64,000 nt of DNA, taken from positions 8,052,033 through 8,116,032 of the forward strand of contig NC_135194.1 of assembly GCF_050948175.1 (NCBI RefSeq). Direction: 5' to 3'. The position numbers and the translations under genes were made by a program. Origin of the DNA: Xylocopa sonorina. Taxonomy: Eukaryota > Arthropoda > Insecta > Hymenoptera > Apidae. Position 1 is the first letter of the stretch. Each line of letters opens with the position of its first letter. Shown piece by piece: positions 51,801-64,000 of this stretch. The notes under the pieces are model-generated. The model made no database searches and was not told the origin of the DNA. It saw only the letters and a program-made list of their open reading frames with translations.

Positions 51801-53616
51801 ACGAGGCCACTTGAAAGATAATCACGGATTTCCAACGGTCAAAATTATCCGGAATATTCAGACGGCATTCGATTCAGAACGGGTCCAACCGCGATATTAA
51901 TTCTACGCCCATTTCGAATAGTTCCGCCGGTTTATCTTTGATTGGATTCCAGCTATCGACGATCTCGAATCCACCCTCTATGTATAATCGACGCCCCTAT
52001 TAATTTATCGGTCCCGCGTCTGTGTCAAGAAATTTCGCGCGTAACCGACCAATTTCCCTTAGAAAAAAATTATCTGTCGACGCTTTAACATTTTCACAGA
52101 CTTTTTTCGACTTCCAAAAAAAAATTGCAACGAAAAATTATGTTACTTTCGTGTACAGAACCGTGCCCTTCGAAAGTATACTTTTAATATGTGATATTCC
52201 AACTTTGTTATACATTTATTTCGAGATGTTGCAAGGAAGTTTCACGGTTGAGAGCATCGAAGAACAACGATTCTCTGTGGCGTCTTACGGCCTGTTCGAT
52301 TGCCAAGCGTTTTGGCGCGACAAACCGAAATTCATTCGCTTAACTATCGTCCCCTTTATCTTTCCGAAAAGTTCGCCTCCCCAGACTTCCGGCCCCTTTA
52401 ACATCGCAGTCACACTTAACCAGCCATTAATTAAATTTACGATCCGAATCACGAGTTTCGAATCACGCCAAGTTCCTGGCTGGCCCGTTAATCCCCGAGA
52501 AATTAATTACGCGAATTAACAACTTCACGGGGAAACTCGTGCACCGAAACACACCGTCGTTCCGGTTTGATGGCGGGCTCACGTGCATCTCGCCTTAACG
52601 CGCGAATTTTAACGTTCGTCTAATTACTGCGACGACGTCGACGGTTCACAATATAAATTACTCCACGTGCACTTTTTGTCGAATTTTACGTGTACACGAT
52701 TCTGCATTACCATTATTTGACTATAAATATATAAACAGCAACACAAACAATTTTACTTATCCAAAATAATTAATAAAGCTGCCACTACAACCAACGGCAC
52801 GAAAATTGTCATCAAAAGACGAGCCACTACGCTTCTACCTCTGAGAATTCTTTCTAATCTGTCTCAAAGCTAGCCGAAGCTTCTCTTCTAAAATACCATT
52901 TCCCTCTGTCGACGAAATAAACGCGACCGAAGGGGTTACAAGAGTCAAGCGAGGCAAATAAAATTCGCATTTCCGTCGTCGACAGGACGCGACGCTGTTT
53001 TTTCTGCCAGGGGCCATTATCTCGAGCATCAGATTCAGAAATTCCGGCGACAGGGTCCCCGGAAAAAGGGACGTCGGTCTCGCAAGAGAACGGTCCGCTT
53101 CCGGGACGCGACGTCGCCCCCTTCGAAATCGGTATTTCCGCGACCAACGCGCTCGCGCTCGCGCGTTGGTTTTGCTTCCTGGACGCGTCCTTCGAGTCAC
53201 GTCCACGGGTGCTGCGACGAAACGGCGTCGCGAACGAACTTCCAGCGGGTGCGGGACCGTTCGAGCTGACTCGCTCGATGCCAAAAAATAAGAAAATTCG
53301 CGGAAAATTGTGGCCACGAAACGGAACGGGGGAGCAAGAAGTACAATGGCGATAGAGGACGTGAAATGAATTGTTCGATAGAACAGAACATTTCGCTGGT
53401 TCGTTCTAGAGGTTCCTCGTGCTCGCGTTTACTATAACGAAGGCTAATTGCGTGAAGCATGGAACGGTCTGATGATCGCGATGACAGAGTCTGAATAACC
53501 ATTGTGTTTTGGTACCAACCTAATCGTAATACCATCCATACTGTATTACCATTTCTACTGAAGAACTTTGTCGTGGTCGACAAAATTTATCTCGATCAGT
53601 ACTGAGATTTACTTAC
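48830..53616. other. Non-coding
   Basis: Frames of 165-166 codons at 50.2-50.7 and 52.0-52.5 kb are Phe/Ile/Arg-rich with no domain. GTGAGT at 49984 has only a weak acceptor upstream. Confidence 0.45.
53143..53170. repeat. 9-bp GC-rich inverted repeat
   Basis: ACCAACGCG (53143-53151) and CGCGTTGGT (53162-53170) around a CTCGCGCTCG loop; the structure would be a stable hairpin in DNA or RNA. Confidence 0.6.
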
Positions 53617-53662
53617 GCCTGATTCACGTTCGAAATCGTGTTCCAAAAAATTCAATGCTTAC
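53617..53662 (-). promoter_or_regulatory. Candidate recursive-splicing ratchet point with RS-exon (minus-strand intron)
   Basis: On the minus strand a branch-point-like GACTAATGAC is followed by the tract TTTTGTTTTCTGTTTTAG, which abuts GTAAGC directly (junction between 53663 and 53662). A second, better donor GTAAGT follows at 53616-53611, defining a 46-base segment. All three frames of that segment contain a stop, so it cannot be an ordinary coding exon. A juxtaposed acceptor and donor with a short cryptic exon downstream is the arrangement known for zero-nucleotide recursive splice sites in long insect and vertebrate introns. It lies on the same strand as the exon at 9535-9669 and far upstream of it, as expected for a very long intron. 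A poison exon is the alternative reading. Confidence 0.4.
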
Positions 53663-54143
53663 CTAAAACAGAAAACAAAACAGGGTCATTAGTCAATGAA
53701 AGTTCAGCGACATAGTTATTTGTAATATAATAATGTAAGTTAGATATAATAAATAACAGATGAAATATGTTCGAATATAGTGACTGCTTAAACGTCATAA
53801 ATAAAGTAGGTAACAAAAAATTCCATATATAATATCGATGCAATGCTATATTTTATTCATACATTTTTTATCTAGTCTCCATTGAATCGCGCATTAATCT
53901 TCGCGTATCACAATAGAAACCTACAGAGGCAGAACATGACAGAGAAATATAAGCGACAGAATCGAGGGGGACGTTAAAGAAGATGGCGCGCCTAATCGTG
54001 CATGAAATCGGACAAACAGTCCGCGAATTTCATCAAATTTCACGGATAATTTCCCAAGAAAATCGCGGAATAGAAGCGGCGCACGAGGATGGCCGTCCGC
54101 GGCACCGGAAATTGATATCCTTTCGCTTCCAGCGAGCTCGTCC

Positions 54144-54161
54144 TTCTCTCTCTCTCTCTCT
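54144..54161. repeat. (TC)n microsatellite
   Basis: Short uninterrupted TC run. Confidence 0.9.
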
Positions 54162-55459
54162 TTTGAGCCCTCGTACAGCGATGGGAACGAATAAAACAGA
54201 CGCGAGAGCCGCGTTGTTTATCGTCGATCGATCGCGCATCAATTTTTTCACGGTTTGATTTGCACGCGTGGGCAGTTTCGCGCGGTTTATCGTAGAGGCC
54301 TGCTCGCGACCTGATAACCCGGCGGATTGTCTGAAATTTATTGGATCACTCGTCCTCGAATCGTCGCGAATAATTATGTATTAGTCGCGGGACAATTTGT
54401 TATGCGGTCGACAGCTCTCGCGCCGAGCGTAATTCATTCGCGGTTCGCCGCTTCATTATTTTCTCTGCCGATGACATCGCCCGTTCATTGATTCATTCGT
54501 GTTACGACGACGATCGAAGGAACCAGCTGCAGCCAGTCGACGACTACGCTGAACGAAGTCTGAAAACGTGCGCGCGTATCCAGGCTCGAAGGCAATTAAC
54601 TGGTGCCTACCTCTCGATTCGTTCCATCGTTGGTCAAGCAATTATGCGCGACGTTCCAAACGTTTAATCGTTTTGGAAATTATCTTTAAAACGTCAGTCG
54701 TTAAAACCAACGACGGTACTTTATATTCTGGTATTAAACGGTTGTTCGAAAACTCTTGTGGAACGGAAACATTTGAAAAATCGGCTCGAATCTGCGTTCA
54801 ACTTTTCTAACTCGCAGCGCAGTGACAAATGCCCAGTTTATTCTACTCGCTCGTCAAATGGAATCCAGTCTGCTAAAACTACGTTTCTCCAAAACTGGAT
54901 TTAATTTAGTGCCTCTGACAAAAAGTTACACGAGTTACGAGCGGCGTCCAATGAAACGCGAGGGACGCAACCGTCGCTCGAGGCGTAAGGAAATTAAAAC
55001 GACAGATTAACCAGCAGCGGGCGTACAAAACGGTACGAAGGAAATCGTGGCGGTGCGATTCGCGTAGTTCCACGCATTCCGCGCAGAAAAATCCGTGCAG
55101 GAATCTCGCGGACGAGCCATCCGCGCGGCTCTCGTGCATGGATCGCCTAAACGAATTCGTGCGCGCCATCGCTCGCTCGTTTCCTCTCTTCGTCCCCTTT
55201 TTTTCCCCTTCACCAACCCCATCCCCCTAAACTTCGCGGTTACGTCTCGTGTGAACAAGACGCAGCCAGACGGTCGAGGCAAAAAGTTTTCACGCGAATC
55301 TCATTTTCTGTTCAGCAATTTGCATCACAATGCTTGGCGCAGCTTTGTTTTAGGGGCGCGAGTCGCGCGCTGAATAACGACAAATTAACGTTCACGCCAC
55401 GACGGGGCGCGGAGCAGACGCAGTCCGCCATTTGAATTAGAAACAATAAGTTCCTAGCC

Positions 55460-55460
55460 C

Positions 55461-55494
<34 letters not shown>
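55460..55494. repeat. (CT)n microsatellite
   Basis: CT run interrupted once by CTTT. Confidence 0.95.
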
Positions 55495-55495
<1 letters not shown>

Positions 55496-57004
55496 GACTC
55501 ATCGAGTTTCTCGAGTACAGAGCTACGTATGCGTATCTTCGTGGCGCGCTAACTCGACCATTTCTTGAATTTATCTTCCCGAAATTTCGTGTAACCTGAG
55601 GGCTGAAAGTTATGCGTCGAGGTGGAGAACAAGCGGTTCGTTAAATTAGTCTTTGCTACTGCGTTTGTTGCAGAAGAAATCCTTTGCTGCAGTAACTGGG
55701 AACACTTTTGTTGCGTGTAGTAGCTTCGAATCTAGCAAGCAATTATCGAAACAACATGGTGTCGATTTCACGAGAAAGGAAACAGGGATACAGGAATTCT
55801 GTTAATAAGGCTCGTATTCCGATTTCGTGCCGATCGCGCGTCGTTTCAACCCCTTTTTCCGTCGAACGATCTGCAACGTAGCTTCGGCTTTTAATTCACC
55901 CCTTGCGAACGTTCCGTGTACCGCGTTTTATACTTTCGCCGTTCTATTTTTCGTTGCTAATTAACGAACGTTCCTTTCAAACGGAAATCCTCCGTTTCGA
56001 GTTGCCAGGTTTCATTTACAAAACGGTCAATTCTGAGCGCTCGTATCAGCCTTGCCGGATAATTGAATCGAGTATCGAATCGAAATTGTTTTAATTAACC
56101 GTGCTCTAATCGTTAGAAGTGGCCATTACAACTGTTAGTACGCTTTTGACAATTTTATCTTTCAATCTTCATACGCGTTTCGTTGAAACGTGGGCAAATT
56201 TTCAACGTCACCCCCTATCGCAGCCCCCACAAATTTCAACCCTTTAAAATTATCGAAATCTTTTTGAATTTTTTCTCGTTTATCGGTAACGTAACATTAA
56301 AAGGCAAGACACGCGAAAAATTGCAACGGCACTGTTCCAACTGATTATTCGAGAACCCACGATACAGCCCCCGATTCGCGTTTCGAAACTGGATCGAGGA
56401 AAGAGATGTCTGGTACGTGCTGGCCGCGGAACGATACTTTATGGGTCGTTTCAGCCGGGCGAACGATGCTTAAAGATCAAGAAAACGAGCCCTCCGGGAC
56501 GGTACCTGATCGGCTGCGAATAACGAATGAATATCTAATGGCGCTTTACGACCCGATATATACGGGGCTCGAACGTGCACCCTTCGAGCGAGCGGACGCC
56601 ATTTTTCTTTCCGCGCCCAACGCTGTTACGACGAAAGGGAGGACGACGCGCGGACGACGGGACGCGTCACCGTGACAGGGTTTTCTTCGTGGAACGCGTT
56701 AATGTCCCCGCGAAACGGTACGGCGAGAAGGACAAAAGGGGGACGAAGCATTTGACGAAACTACACTTCCACGCGGGATATGTTTATGGCCGCGTTTGTT
56801 CCAGGGCTCGCCGTATGAACCCGGTTTATGATCCGTACGTGACTCCTCGTTGCTTCTTCGAATTAAGTATAGGCATGTTCGCTTTTTTATTGCGACCGTT
56901 TTCTCTCGCTTATTTATTTGCACGTGTATACTCGTAGGGAGGGATACGTGTTCGACTTTTATACTTCAGCCTCAGAATGGGATCTTTCCTTTAATGAAAC
57001 AATT

Positions 57005-57367
57005 CATTTTAATTCTGAATACATGGTTGCATATGAAAGTAATTGTACCTTTTACCGTCACCTCTAATTAATTGCAATTGTTAAGATTTGTATTTTTTGT
57101 TTGTTTGCAGTGGAAAAGTATCGATCATCCTTCTCGCGAAGTATCTACAATTTCAATTATTTTCTTATACAGCGTGTACAATCAATCCATTTTAATTCTA
57201 AATACATGCTTGCATATGAAAGTAATTGTATCTTTTACCGTCACCTCTAATTAATTGCAATTGTTAAGATTTGAATTTTTTTTGGAGTGGAAAAGTATCG
57301 ATCACCCTTCTCGCGAAGTATCTACAATTTCAATTATTTTCTCATACAGCGTGTACAATCAATCCAT
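57005..57367 (+). repeat. Two-copy tandem duplication, period 183 bp
   Basis: Copies start at 57005 and 57188, each with CATTTTAATTCT, then GCATATGAAAGTAATTGTA, CTCTAATTAATTGCAATTG, TGGAAAAGTATCGATCA and CAGCGTGTACAATCAATCC. Copy 2 lacks a few bases where copy 1 has TTTGTTTGTTTGCAG. Identity is about 95%. The unit contains TAATTAATTGCAATT, a homeodomain/POU-like site, so the duplication doubles it. Confidence 0.85.
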
Positions 57368-60300
57368 CAAAAATGCCAGGGCGTTTTTATTAAATCACAC
57401 GCAACGCTACATTCCCTTTTCATCCTTTCAGCATTCGTGTCCGCTTCCTTGTAACCCAGGCCAACGTTTCATAGAGATACGTATCAAGCTCGTAGAGCGC
57501 TTACGAGCTGACACACGCACGTTACACGCGCAAACGGAGGTATCAATCAAACGTTTATGCACGCTACAATGAGTACGCGTATCGTGGGTATGTATTTATA
57601 TAACGCGCAACAAAAGACACCGCGCCTATATTGCCGTCGCGAAACCCGGATCCGATCGTGCTACCTGCAGCTGCGGGAAATTATGAGAATAATTCCCGTT
57701 AATTGGATTTCGATGATCGCGCCCCGTTCGTTTCCGCTCTGCGACGTGCCATTCAACCGCGACTGTTTCCACGAGTCCGAGGATTTTCATTCGATTGTTC
57801 GACGAGCATTGTCGCGGGTCGGGCGTTTAATAATTTCGAGTGAATACCGATCAAAGAAGCCACGCGGTGCATTGTTCTCGGTTCGTGGAATCTCGTCCTT
57901 CGGGATGCACTACGGGCGACGCGAGAGACGGGTGAATTAGCGGACCGATTGGATTGTCGGGTGAACAATGCAATTTGCATCTGCCTCTTCTGCTTCTCGA
58001 GCACTCGCGGAGTTGTGTAGTCGAGTCGTCTAATCATATCAACAGCCGCCATCTTCTCGACTTTTCACGCACGGAAATGATTGCTAATCGATATGGATTG
58101 CTGCGAAATTAAAATTGTTCCCACGGTTTTATCATTATTTCATAGAATTTGAGATATCATTTTAATATTAGCAGAAATTTTTTGTCACTCGCGACTTCAA
58201 GAATTGAATATTAAATAGAAAATGGATTAAGAAAAATTCTAAAAGTAATAAGAGCTGTAGTTTGTTTAAAATTTTGAAAAAAAACGAGGCATAAATATCA
58301 TTCTTCTTTTCCTTTTCACGTGTAAACATTTGCTCTCGTGTCTTCGGTAGTTCTGCTCGCGAAATATGAATTTTCAATCGCACCGTCTTCTTTCACGGCG
58401 CAACTTTTCTTGCCAGCAGATAGTTTCCCGACAAACTTCCCGAAAATTTCGTTCCCCCGCCGCCAGCCAGGCCTTCTCTTTTTTTTACACGGAACTCGAG
58501 CGTAAAACAATTTAAGTGGCGGCACGTTCGTGCGCGCTGCGGTCGATAATGAAACCCTTCCATGTGACGGATTTTTGCGGCTAAAAGAATCAGGGTAGTT
58601 TCCGCAAAGTGCTCGGGAAGAAAAGTTTCCCCATAAATCTGCCTCGAACACTCCCTGTTCGTTCAGAATTGCATACACCTCCACCTACCCCCTTGTGAAC
58701 TATGCGCGCAGACCCCGCGAAAGAAATGTCCCAAGCTGATAAAATATGGGCTGTCTCATTTTAATCAATCATGCTCGTCACCCAAAAAAATGCTCCAAAT
58801 AAAAGTCACTCTATTTCGAGGAACACGTAATTAAGGAGCGAGCTATATTTTTTAACGATCGAGTTTCGCACCGTACAAAGAACATTAATAATATATCCAT
58901 AATTTTTTATATCGTATGACTCTTCTACGTTTTATTTATTAAAAAATTTCACGATCCTTCGCGCGTTTATTTCTGTAGAATAAAATTGCTGGCAAACATT
59001 TCTGTGCTATTATTTAAGGATTAAACATTTTCAATACTTCCAGCGTCTTATTCACACAGTTCCAAGGCGACTTCCTCGACAGCGACGATATTTTCTATCG
59101 ATGAATTTCCCCCGAACGTTAATGTACCCGGGGCCAGTTGGAAAGAAAAGTTTCTCTATAAATCTCCGATTCTGAGGCTATTGTCCGTTGAAGAATATAC
59201 AGACTGATACGCGGGCGGAACGTTGCGGGGGCACCGCTTTTATGTCGGTTGAAATACGCGTGAAATCAAGAAGTCCCCGGTGAAAAATCAGCGGTCGAAG
59301 TCTTTCTCGTATCTGCACGTTCCACTGAGTCAGTTCCTTGCGCGCGACAGTATATCGGCAACGGGAAAAGTGCAGAGGATTTCTTTATTCCAAACGACAC
59401 GGGAATGACATAAATCTCGAATGTCTTTAGAAACGTGTACAATACCGCGTACAATTTAAATGCCTTATTTCCTCCGCTCCTCTCCGCCTTGGTCAAATTT
59501 ATTAACAATAATTGTATAAAAGTACTCGCGAGAAATATAAATACTTGTTAGAATGTGCGAAAGTCAGAACGATATGCTATAATATCGTTCTGATAATATA
59601 TAAGATTTATTTTTTACGCTGTTCATTTATGCCAGCTACACGTGATTATGAGTACCAATGAATGGCGTCGTAAATAGTAAGAGTGGGCGATTCAGAGTTT
59701 CGCGAGTGCAAATGGAAATCCTTGAAAAACGCGAATGAAAAAATTTCACCGTTCGTTGCACGCGGAGATACGATCGCGAAGCAGGGGCCATACGCTCCGA
59801 TCGGACACGCTCGCGTCGAGAACGATAAAAGCGGATAAAGCGGACGTTCATCCGCGAGAACCGAGTTCAACCGCGATAAACGAAACGGGAATGTTTCGCC
59901 GGCGAAAACGGCAGTCGATAAATCGTATCGGCAGTCGCGTCGTTTTCAACGACCGATCAAATGTTTATGCTCGATACGCCAATGGTAATTTCGGAAACGC
60001 TGCTGCGAAACGGCTCCTTTTCCCAGCGGTGTCGGCCTCGTTTCGCAGTAGTCGTTTGAGACATGGAAATTCTCGAAATTTTATACACGACAACCATCAA
60101 ATGTTTCTCCTCTCGCGAGTGAACTCGAGATCGCAATTACGCGGAGTTAATCCTTCTTTAGTCAGTTGGATGAAAGATGATCGAAAGGGGTTGCGAGTCG
60201 CGTGAATGTTGCACGAACCTTCGCTTCATTTGCGAGCAGATTAAGTGCCTGTACGGTCCCATATTCGATGCATTTCTGATAGCATGCAAATTTGAAGTGC

Positions 60301-60801
60301 CACGGCGGACGCGGAAGGATTAGGACACGGGCATCGATTCCAAACTTGAACGGAAACCATCCACCGTCTCGCCACCCCTTGCTTGCGCGTTCCACCGAGA
60401 CCGCCGTATCGATGCCATTCAACTCTCGACTGTACGGTTAGAGCCCTTCGAACCAACCATCGCAACTCATCCAGCCCCTCTCAACGTGGACTTATGACGT
60501 CTTTGTTTGCATTCGACCGATCTCGATTATTCTGTGGACATTGTGTTATTGTGCGGCGATCCATGGTGGATCCTTTTGAATGCTCAAAGGGAACGTCTTG
60601 TATCTCAGCTTAGGACTCTCTAGCCCCCCTTTGATGCGAGTAAACCCATGTATAACGACAGATAACGTATATCGTATCTATTAATGACGATATCTAATTA
60701 ATTAACATTTTGATTTGAGAAGATTAGTAGTCTCGTGTAAATTTTGTTTGCCTCGTTAAAAATAATTGTTCGCTGCTCTGTCTGCTATTGAAATAACTAT
60801 A
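57368..60801. other. Non-coding
   Basis: Frames at 57.56-57.94 and 59.7-60.2 kb lie in GC-rich patches with antisense partners. Nothing else is seen. Confidence 0.45.
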
Positions 60802-60845
60802 GGGATGATCGAAGGGATGTTAGATATCCAAGGAATTCGCAGATA
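60802..60845 (+). repeat. Dispersed repeat family 3, copy A
   Basis: GATGATCGAAGGG, GTTAGATATCCAAGGAATTC and GCAGATA match 61667-61710 at about 80% identity over 44 bases. Confidence 0.45.
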
Positions 60846-61139
60846 GCAGTAGAAAAGAAATTTTTATCAGAATTCAAGCACATTCATTAACTTCTGCTAA
60901 TCAACTTCAGACATGGAAAACGTTTTACAATCCTTATTACTTTTTTGTTCAACGTTAATAACACCTGACACAATTACAACAAAATATATTTGCCTAAAAC
61001 TACAGGCTTTTGCATTAATATATTCAGAAACATACCAATAATACGGATTAAATTTAGCGAAACTTTGAAGAACCACCGCTTCTACATTTCGAATTATTTG
61101 TCAACGAAACTAGGGTTGTCGAAAGCAGAGAACCTTCCC

Positions 61140-61740
61140 CTGTAAAATGGTTTTTGTTTCACGTCGATATCTGTTCCCGTTCCCGAGATATCGTCGTGTA
61201 AAGACGAGGGTAATTTCTAATAGTTTCCTATCGTCGTCCTCGTCGCGCACTCGGAAGTCTCGCTCGCACGCACTTCATTGACCTACCCCAAGCGGATCAG
61301 CTGTGCGCTGGTCAATGACCGATAGCGGAAGTAAAGGGTTATTTTACTATTACTAGTTAGCGTACGCATTTCTAGGAAAAGAAGTGGGTCACGGCGGGTC
61401 CAAGATGGCCGACCGCCCATTCATAACTCCGCGCGTCAGAGAGTGTCAGAGCGCGTTAGAGCGTTCAATCTTTAAACGCCTGTAGCTCTGGAACCGTTTG
61501 AGATATCGGGATGAAACAAACACCGTTAGAATCGAGACAGTTTCTGCTATCCCCTCAGCTGTTATTTGTAAAAAAATTTGCGAATCTTTTTGGTGTATTT
61601 TTCGATGAAAGTTAACATTGAGAAATATAATAACGATTTTTAATTTTTTAGAAATATTTTTGGGTAGAGATGATTGAAGGGCTGTTGAGAATCCAAAGGA
61701 TTCGGAGATAACGTTATCTCATAAATCGTGTTGTTGTACT
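61140..61740 (+). mobile_element. Possible degenerate interspersed repeat, unclassified
   Basis: This stretch differs in style from its neighbours. It holds a 13-bp interrupted stem-loop (61275-61318), a GC-rich block with CAAGATGGCCGACC (61401-61414), repeated TCAGAG/TTAGAG motifs (61436-61462), then CTGTAGCTCTGGAACCG and GAGATATCGGGATGAAAC, and a block at 61667-61710 shared with 60802-60845. There is no coding capacity. The layout resembles the non-coding end of a transposable element, but I cannot name a family and could not find paired ends. Confidence 0.3.
61275..61318. repeat. Interrupted stem-loop
   Basis: TCATTGACC (61275-61283) pairs perfectly with GGTCAATGA (61310-61318). Inside, AGCG (61291-61294) pairs with CGCT (61306-61309), leaving a 7-nt bulge and an 11-nt loop. 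Confidence 0.6.
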
Positions 61741-64000
61741 ACACGATACAGCTGTTGATATGCAGGCTCTGAACTCTTAAATGTTTATTTTCCGTCTGCG
61801 TACCACCCAATTTCTGCATTGCGTGGATGTATAATAAAAGAGGGAAAGAAACGGAAATTCCTTTTTCGTGTATGTACTTCCACGCGATTTCGCCCCGTTA
61901 CAAGTGCACGTAAGCCTCAAAAGCTCGCTCGAACATCGAACAGCACTTTCTTACCGCGCCAGCGGCGTACCAGCGGTCCCAGCCACAATAACCATCGAAA
62001 TCTCGTGCCGTAACCGATGTAACTCAGCGTCAATGGACTCCGAGGAGTCTCCTCGCACGTCGTACAACGTTCCGACGGAGTACGAGACGGGCGAGGATGG
62101 CCAGTAACAACCTGTCGAATCGTGACTGCGATCGAGAACTCGCGCTGCGCAGCCTCGCGTTAAGGGAAAAATATTTCAGCATTGAATTCGATCGACAACC
62201 CCTCCAAAATGAACGAAAAATTGAATGAAAGCGTCGAGATAACTCAGTTGCGTTTGTTACAGCATACGTTACTGTATTTAATCGATGCATCGTCCGTATT
62301 AAAGCGAATTGAACTGACTTGCATTTGTAGCCATCATTGATTCACAGATTTTAAGTTAAGATCGCGAAATTGCGATCGATACCTCTTTTTTAATACGTAC
62401 ATACAAAATTTTGGTTGGAAAACGCAAGAAAGATGTATGTACGGTAGAAGAAGGGGATGAAAGCAGGGGAAGGTGCAAAAGACAAAGGGTGCTCGTCGAT
62501 AAGAAATCAATGCTGATCACGTAGCAGAATAGGACGACCGTTTCGGGGACGACAAGCTTATCCTTTTGGGATAATCCTCGGTAGCAAGATTTGGAATCCA
62601 CTGGCAGACTCGTAAATCGCCATAGGCGCCACGGATTTCCTTGGGCGGTAGGCTGAGTTTTCGGGGCGGAACACTGGGTGGATTCGAAGGGTCGCCACGA
62701 GAATTCTCAGCCGCCACGGGGCGCCGGACACACAGGATGAATAAACGTGATCCGTGCGGAGAATTAGTAATAACGGCTGATGAATAATTTATACGTCGGC
62801 TGGAATGAATGACTTTTAAAAGCTTTTCGCTTCCATGGTCGCATTTGAAAGTGAAATGGGATTTATCTCTTAATTGAGGGGCGATTTTTAAGTACCAAAG
62901 ATTGAAAGAGCAAACTCGGGCCGACTTGGAGGACACGTTTCGTAATTAACATCGAAGAGCTTAGTTGTAGACTGGTACAAAGGGAGTACGCGAATTCGTC
63001 CTTTCATAACGTATCGAGTGGGCATCGCGGGTTGAATGGCTACCTCGAACTTTGATGAATAACTTCGTTAGTAAACTGACTTGCGCGTGTGCTCGAGGAT
63101 CAGCCATAATTTCGTAATTACAGCACACGGGAGAGAAACCCAGACGCGAAACACGTAACAGCTTAAGTCTCTAGATAAGATGCCCTCCTACGGGGTATAA
63201 CGTATTCCGTCGCCGTGGCTGAAACCTTCTGTTTAAGAAACTTGTATTGAACGTTAAATTAGTTTTAAAATAATGAAGAAGGCGATTTTCCTTACTTTGC
63301 AGGTATCTCCTTTTAAACTAAGGAGTAGGCACTTACGCTCTTTCAAGAACAAAGTTACAGCGATACAACTAAGATCATTCAGTTTCACGGGAAATGCACT
63401 ATGGTTTATAGATACACAGTTAATTTTCGTCAAATTTAAATATATTATGTTACCTATCACGCAGCAATATTTTCGTGCAGCCATACAAACTTCGCAGTGT
63501 TAAAATGGAACGTAAAATCTAATCGAAAAGCCTCTTGAAAGATATGAATGCGCATAGGTACTTTTTGCGCCGACTATACTCATAAAAATAGCCATTTGCT
63601 ACCCTTCTGATTTATTACGCAACCGTTCCACGAACTTAAAAACAGGGGAATAAGGGTCGCGTATAGGTCGCATCCCATTATCTCCGTCCATTATCAATAA
63701 TATATCTGATAATTATACCATTCACACAAACTGCGATACTTTCGAACTAATCGCAATATCGATGGTAAAACTAGCCGGGTGAACCGAGCCGAACGCGAAG
63801 TAAACGGCGTAGAAAAACTCTCTGGCAAGAAAATGGGTTGTCAAGTTGCCCGTAGCGAGGCCTGTACACACTCAGCGTCAACTACGATAGAAAATGTCTC
63901 TTACGTACCTCCACGCGCGGGTGAACGCGAGCACGCGATAAAATAGAGGGGTTGAGGGCTCTCGCGTTCACGTATGCACCCTGTCAGACACGCGGTTCCA
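61741..64000. other. Non-coding
   Basis: A minus frame (62517-62936) contains a proline-rich VPPRKLSLPP stretch but lacks a good acceptor or donor. A plus acceptor-like TTCCTTACTTTGCAG meets GTATCT at 63303 without an exon. Confidence 0.4.

Larger units (their letters stand above)
53663..57004. other. Probable intron, non-coding
   Basis: The branch point and pyrimidine tract of the ratchet site occupy 53663-53700 (minus). The rest holds two CT microsatellites and GC-rich chance frames near 55.1 and 56.5 kb. Confidence 0.45.

Noticed and set aside
22841..61409. AAGATGGC (YY1/Pho-like) motifs at about 22.84, 53.98, 58.05 and 61.40 kb
   Set aside because: Four 8-mers in 64 kb on both strands is close to the chance expectation of about two.
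62517..62936. 139-codon minus frame with a proline-rich VPPRKLSLPP stretch
   Set aside because: It looks peptide-like, but I found no pyrimidine tract plus AG upstream and no GTRAG donor downstream.

Overview
The window looks like non-coding sequence from an insect nuclear genome. It has a moderately AT-rich background, abundant CpG (short CpG-rich patches near 19.6, 22.9, 26.4 and 31.5-32 kb, and an uninterrupted CG run near 39.98 kb), canonical GT-AG splice signals, and no bacterial gene packing, tRNA, rRNA or CRISPR array. CpG-rich, TAAT-rich DNA like this is typical of bees and ants, so I suspect Hymenoptera, but that is inference. Almost all long open frames have shadows on both strands in GC-rich patches and carry no recognisable domain; I treat them as chance.

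Genes: the only coding segment I can defend is one 135-base minus-strand internal exon at 9535-9669. It encodes a Gly/Ser/Ala-rich linker, is phase 0 at both ends, and has a good acceptor and a GTGAGT donor. Around 44 kb upstream of it on the same strand, at 53617-53662, a strong acceptor is fused directly to a donor (AG|GTAAGC), with a second donor (GTAAGT) 46 bases further on and stops in all three frames. That is the architecture of a recursive-splicing ratchet point. Together they suggest that much of the window is long intron of one minus-strand gene, which I cannot name.

Mobile and repeated DNA: the most interesting locus is a short interspersed element at about 44838-45125 carrying a complete hammerhead self-cleaving ribozyme (44960-45028) with every catalytic-core base present. 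It sits inside the first unit of a small tandem duplication whose second unit (45152-45240) is uninterrupted, so the occupied and empty sites lie side by side. A second copy lies inverted at about 28887-29115 and has lost almost exactly the ribozyme core and stem II.

Other repeats: a six-unit, 226-bp satellite array (6671-8024) with a three-unit higher-order period, in which four units keep a 69-codon open frame; three two-copy tandem duplications with periods of 165-211 bp (17.55, 48.5 and 57.0 kb); several pairs of diverged dispersed repeats; and GA/CT, CG and GGT microsatellites. Regulatory-looking sites include three CACGTG E-boxes near 37.9 kb and two neighbouring hairpins near 43.3 kb. 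The segment 61.1-61.75 kb resembles a degenerate, unclassified interspersed repeat with a long stem-loop.
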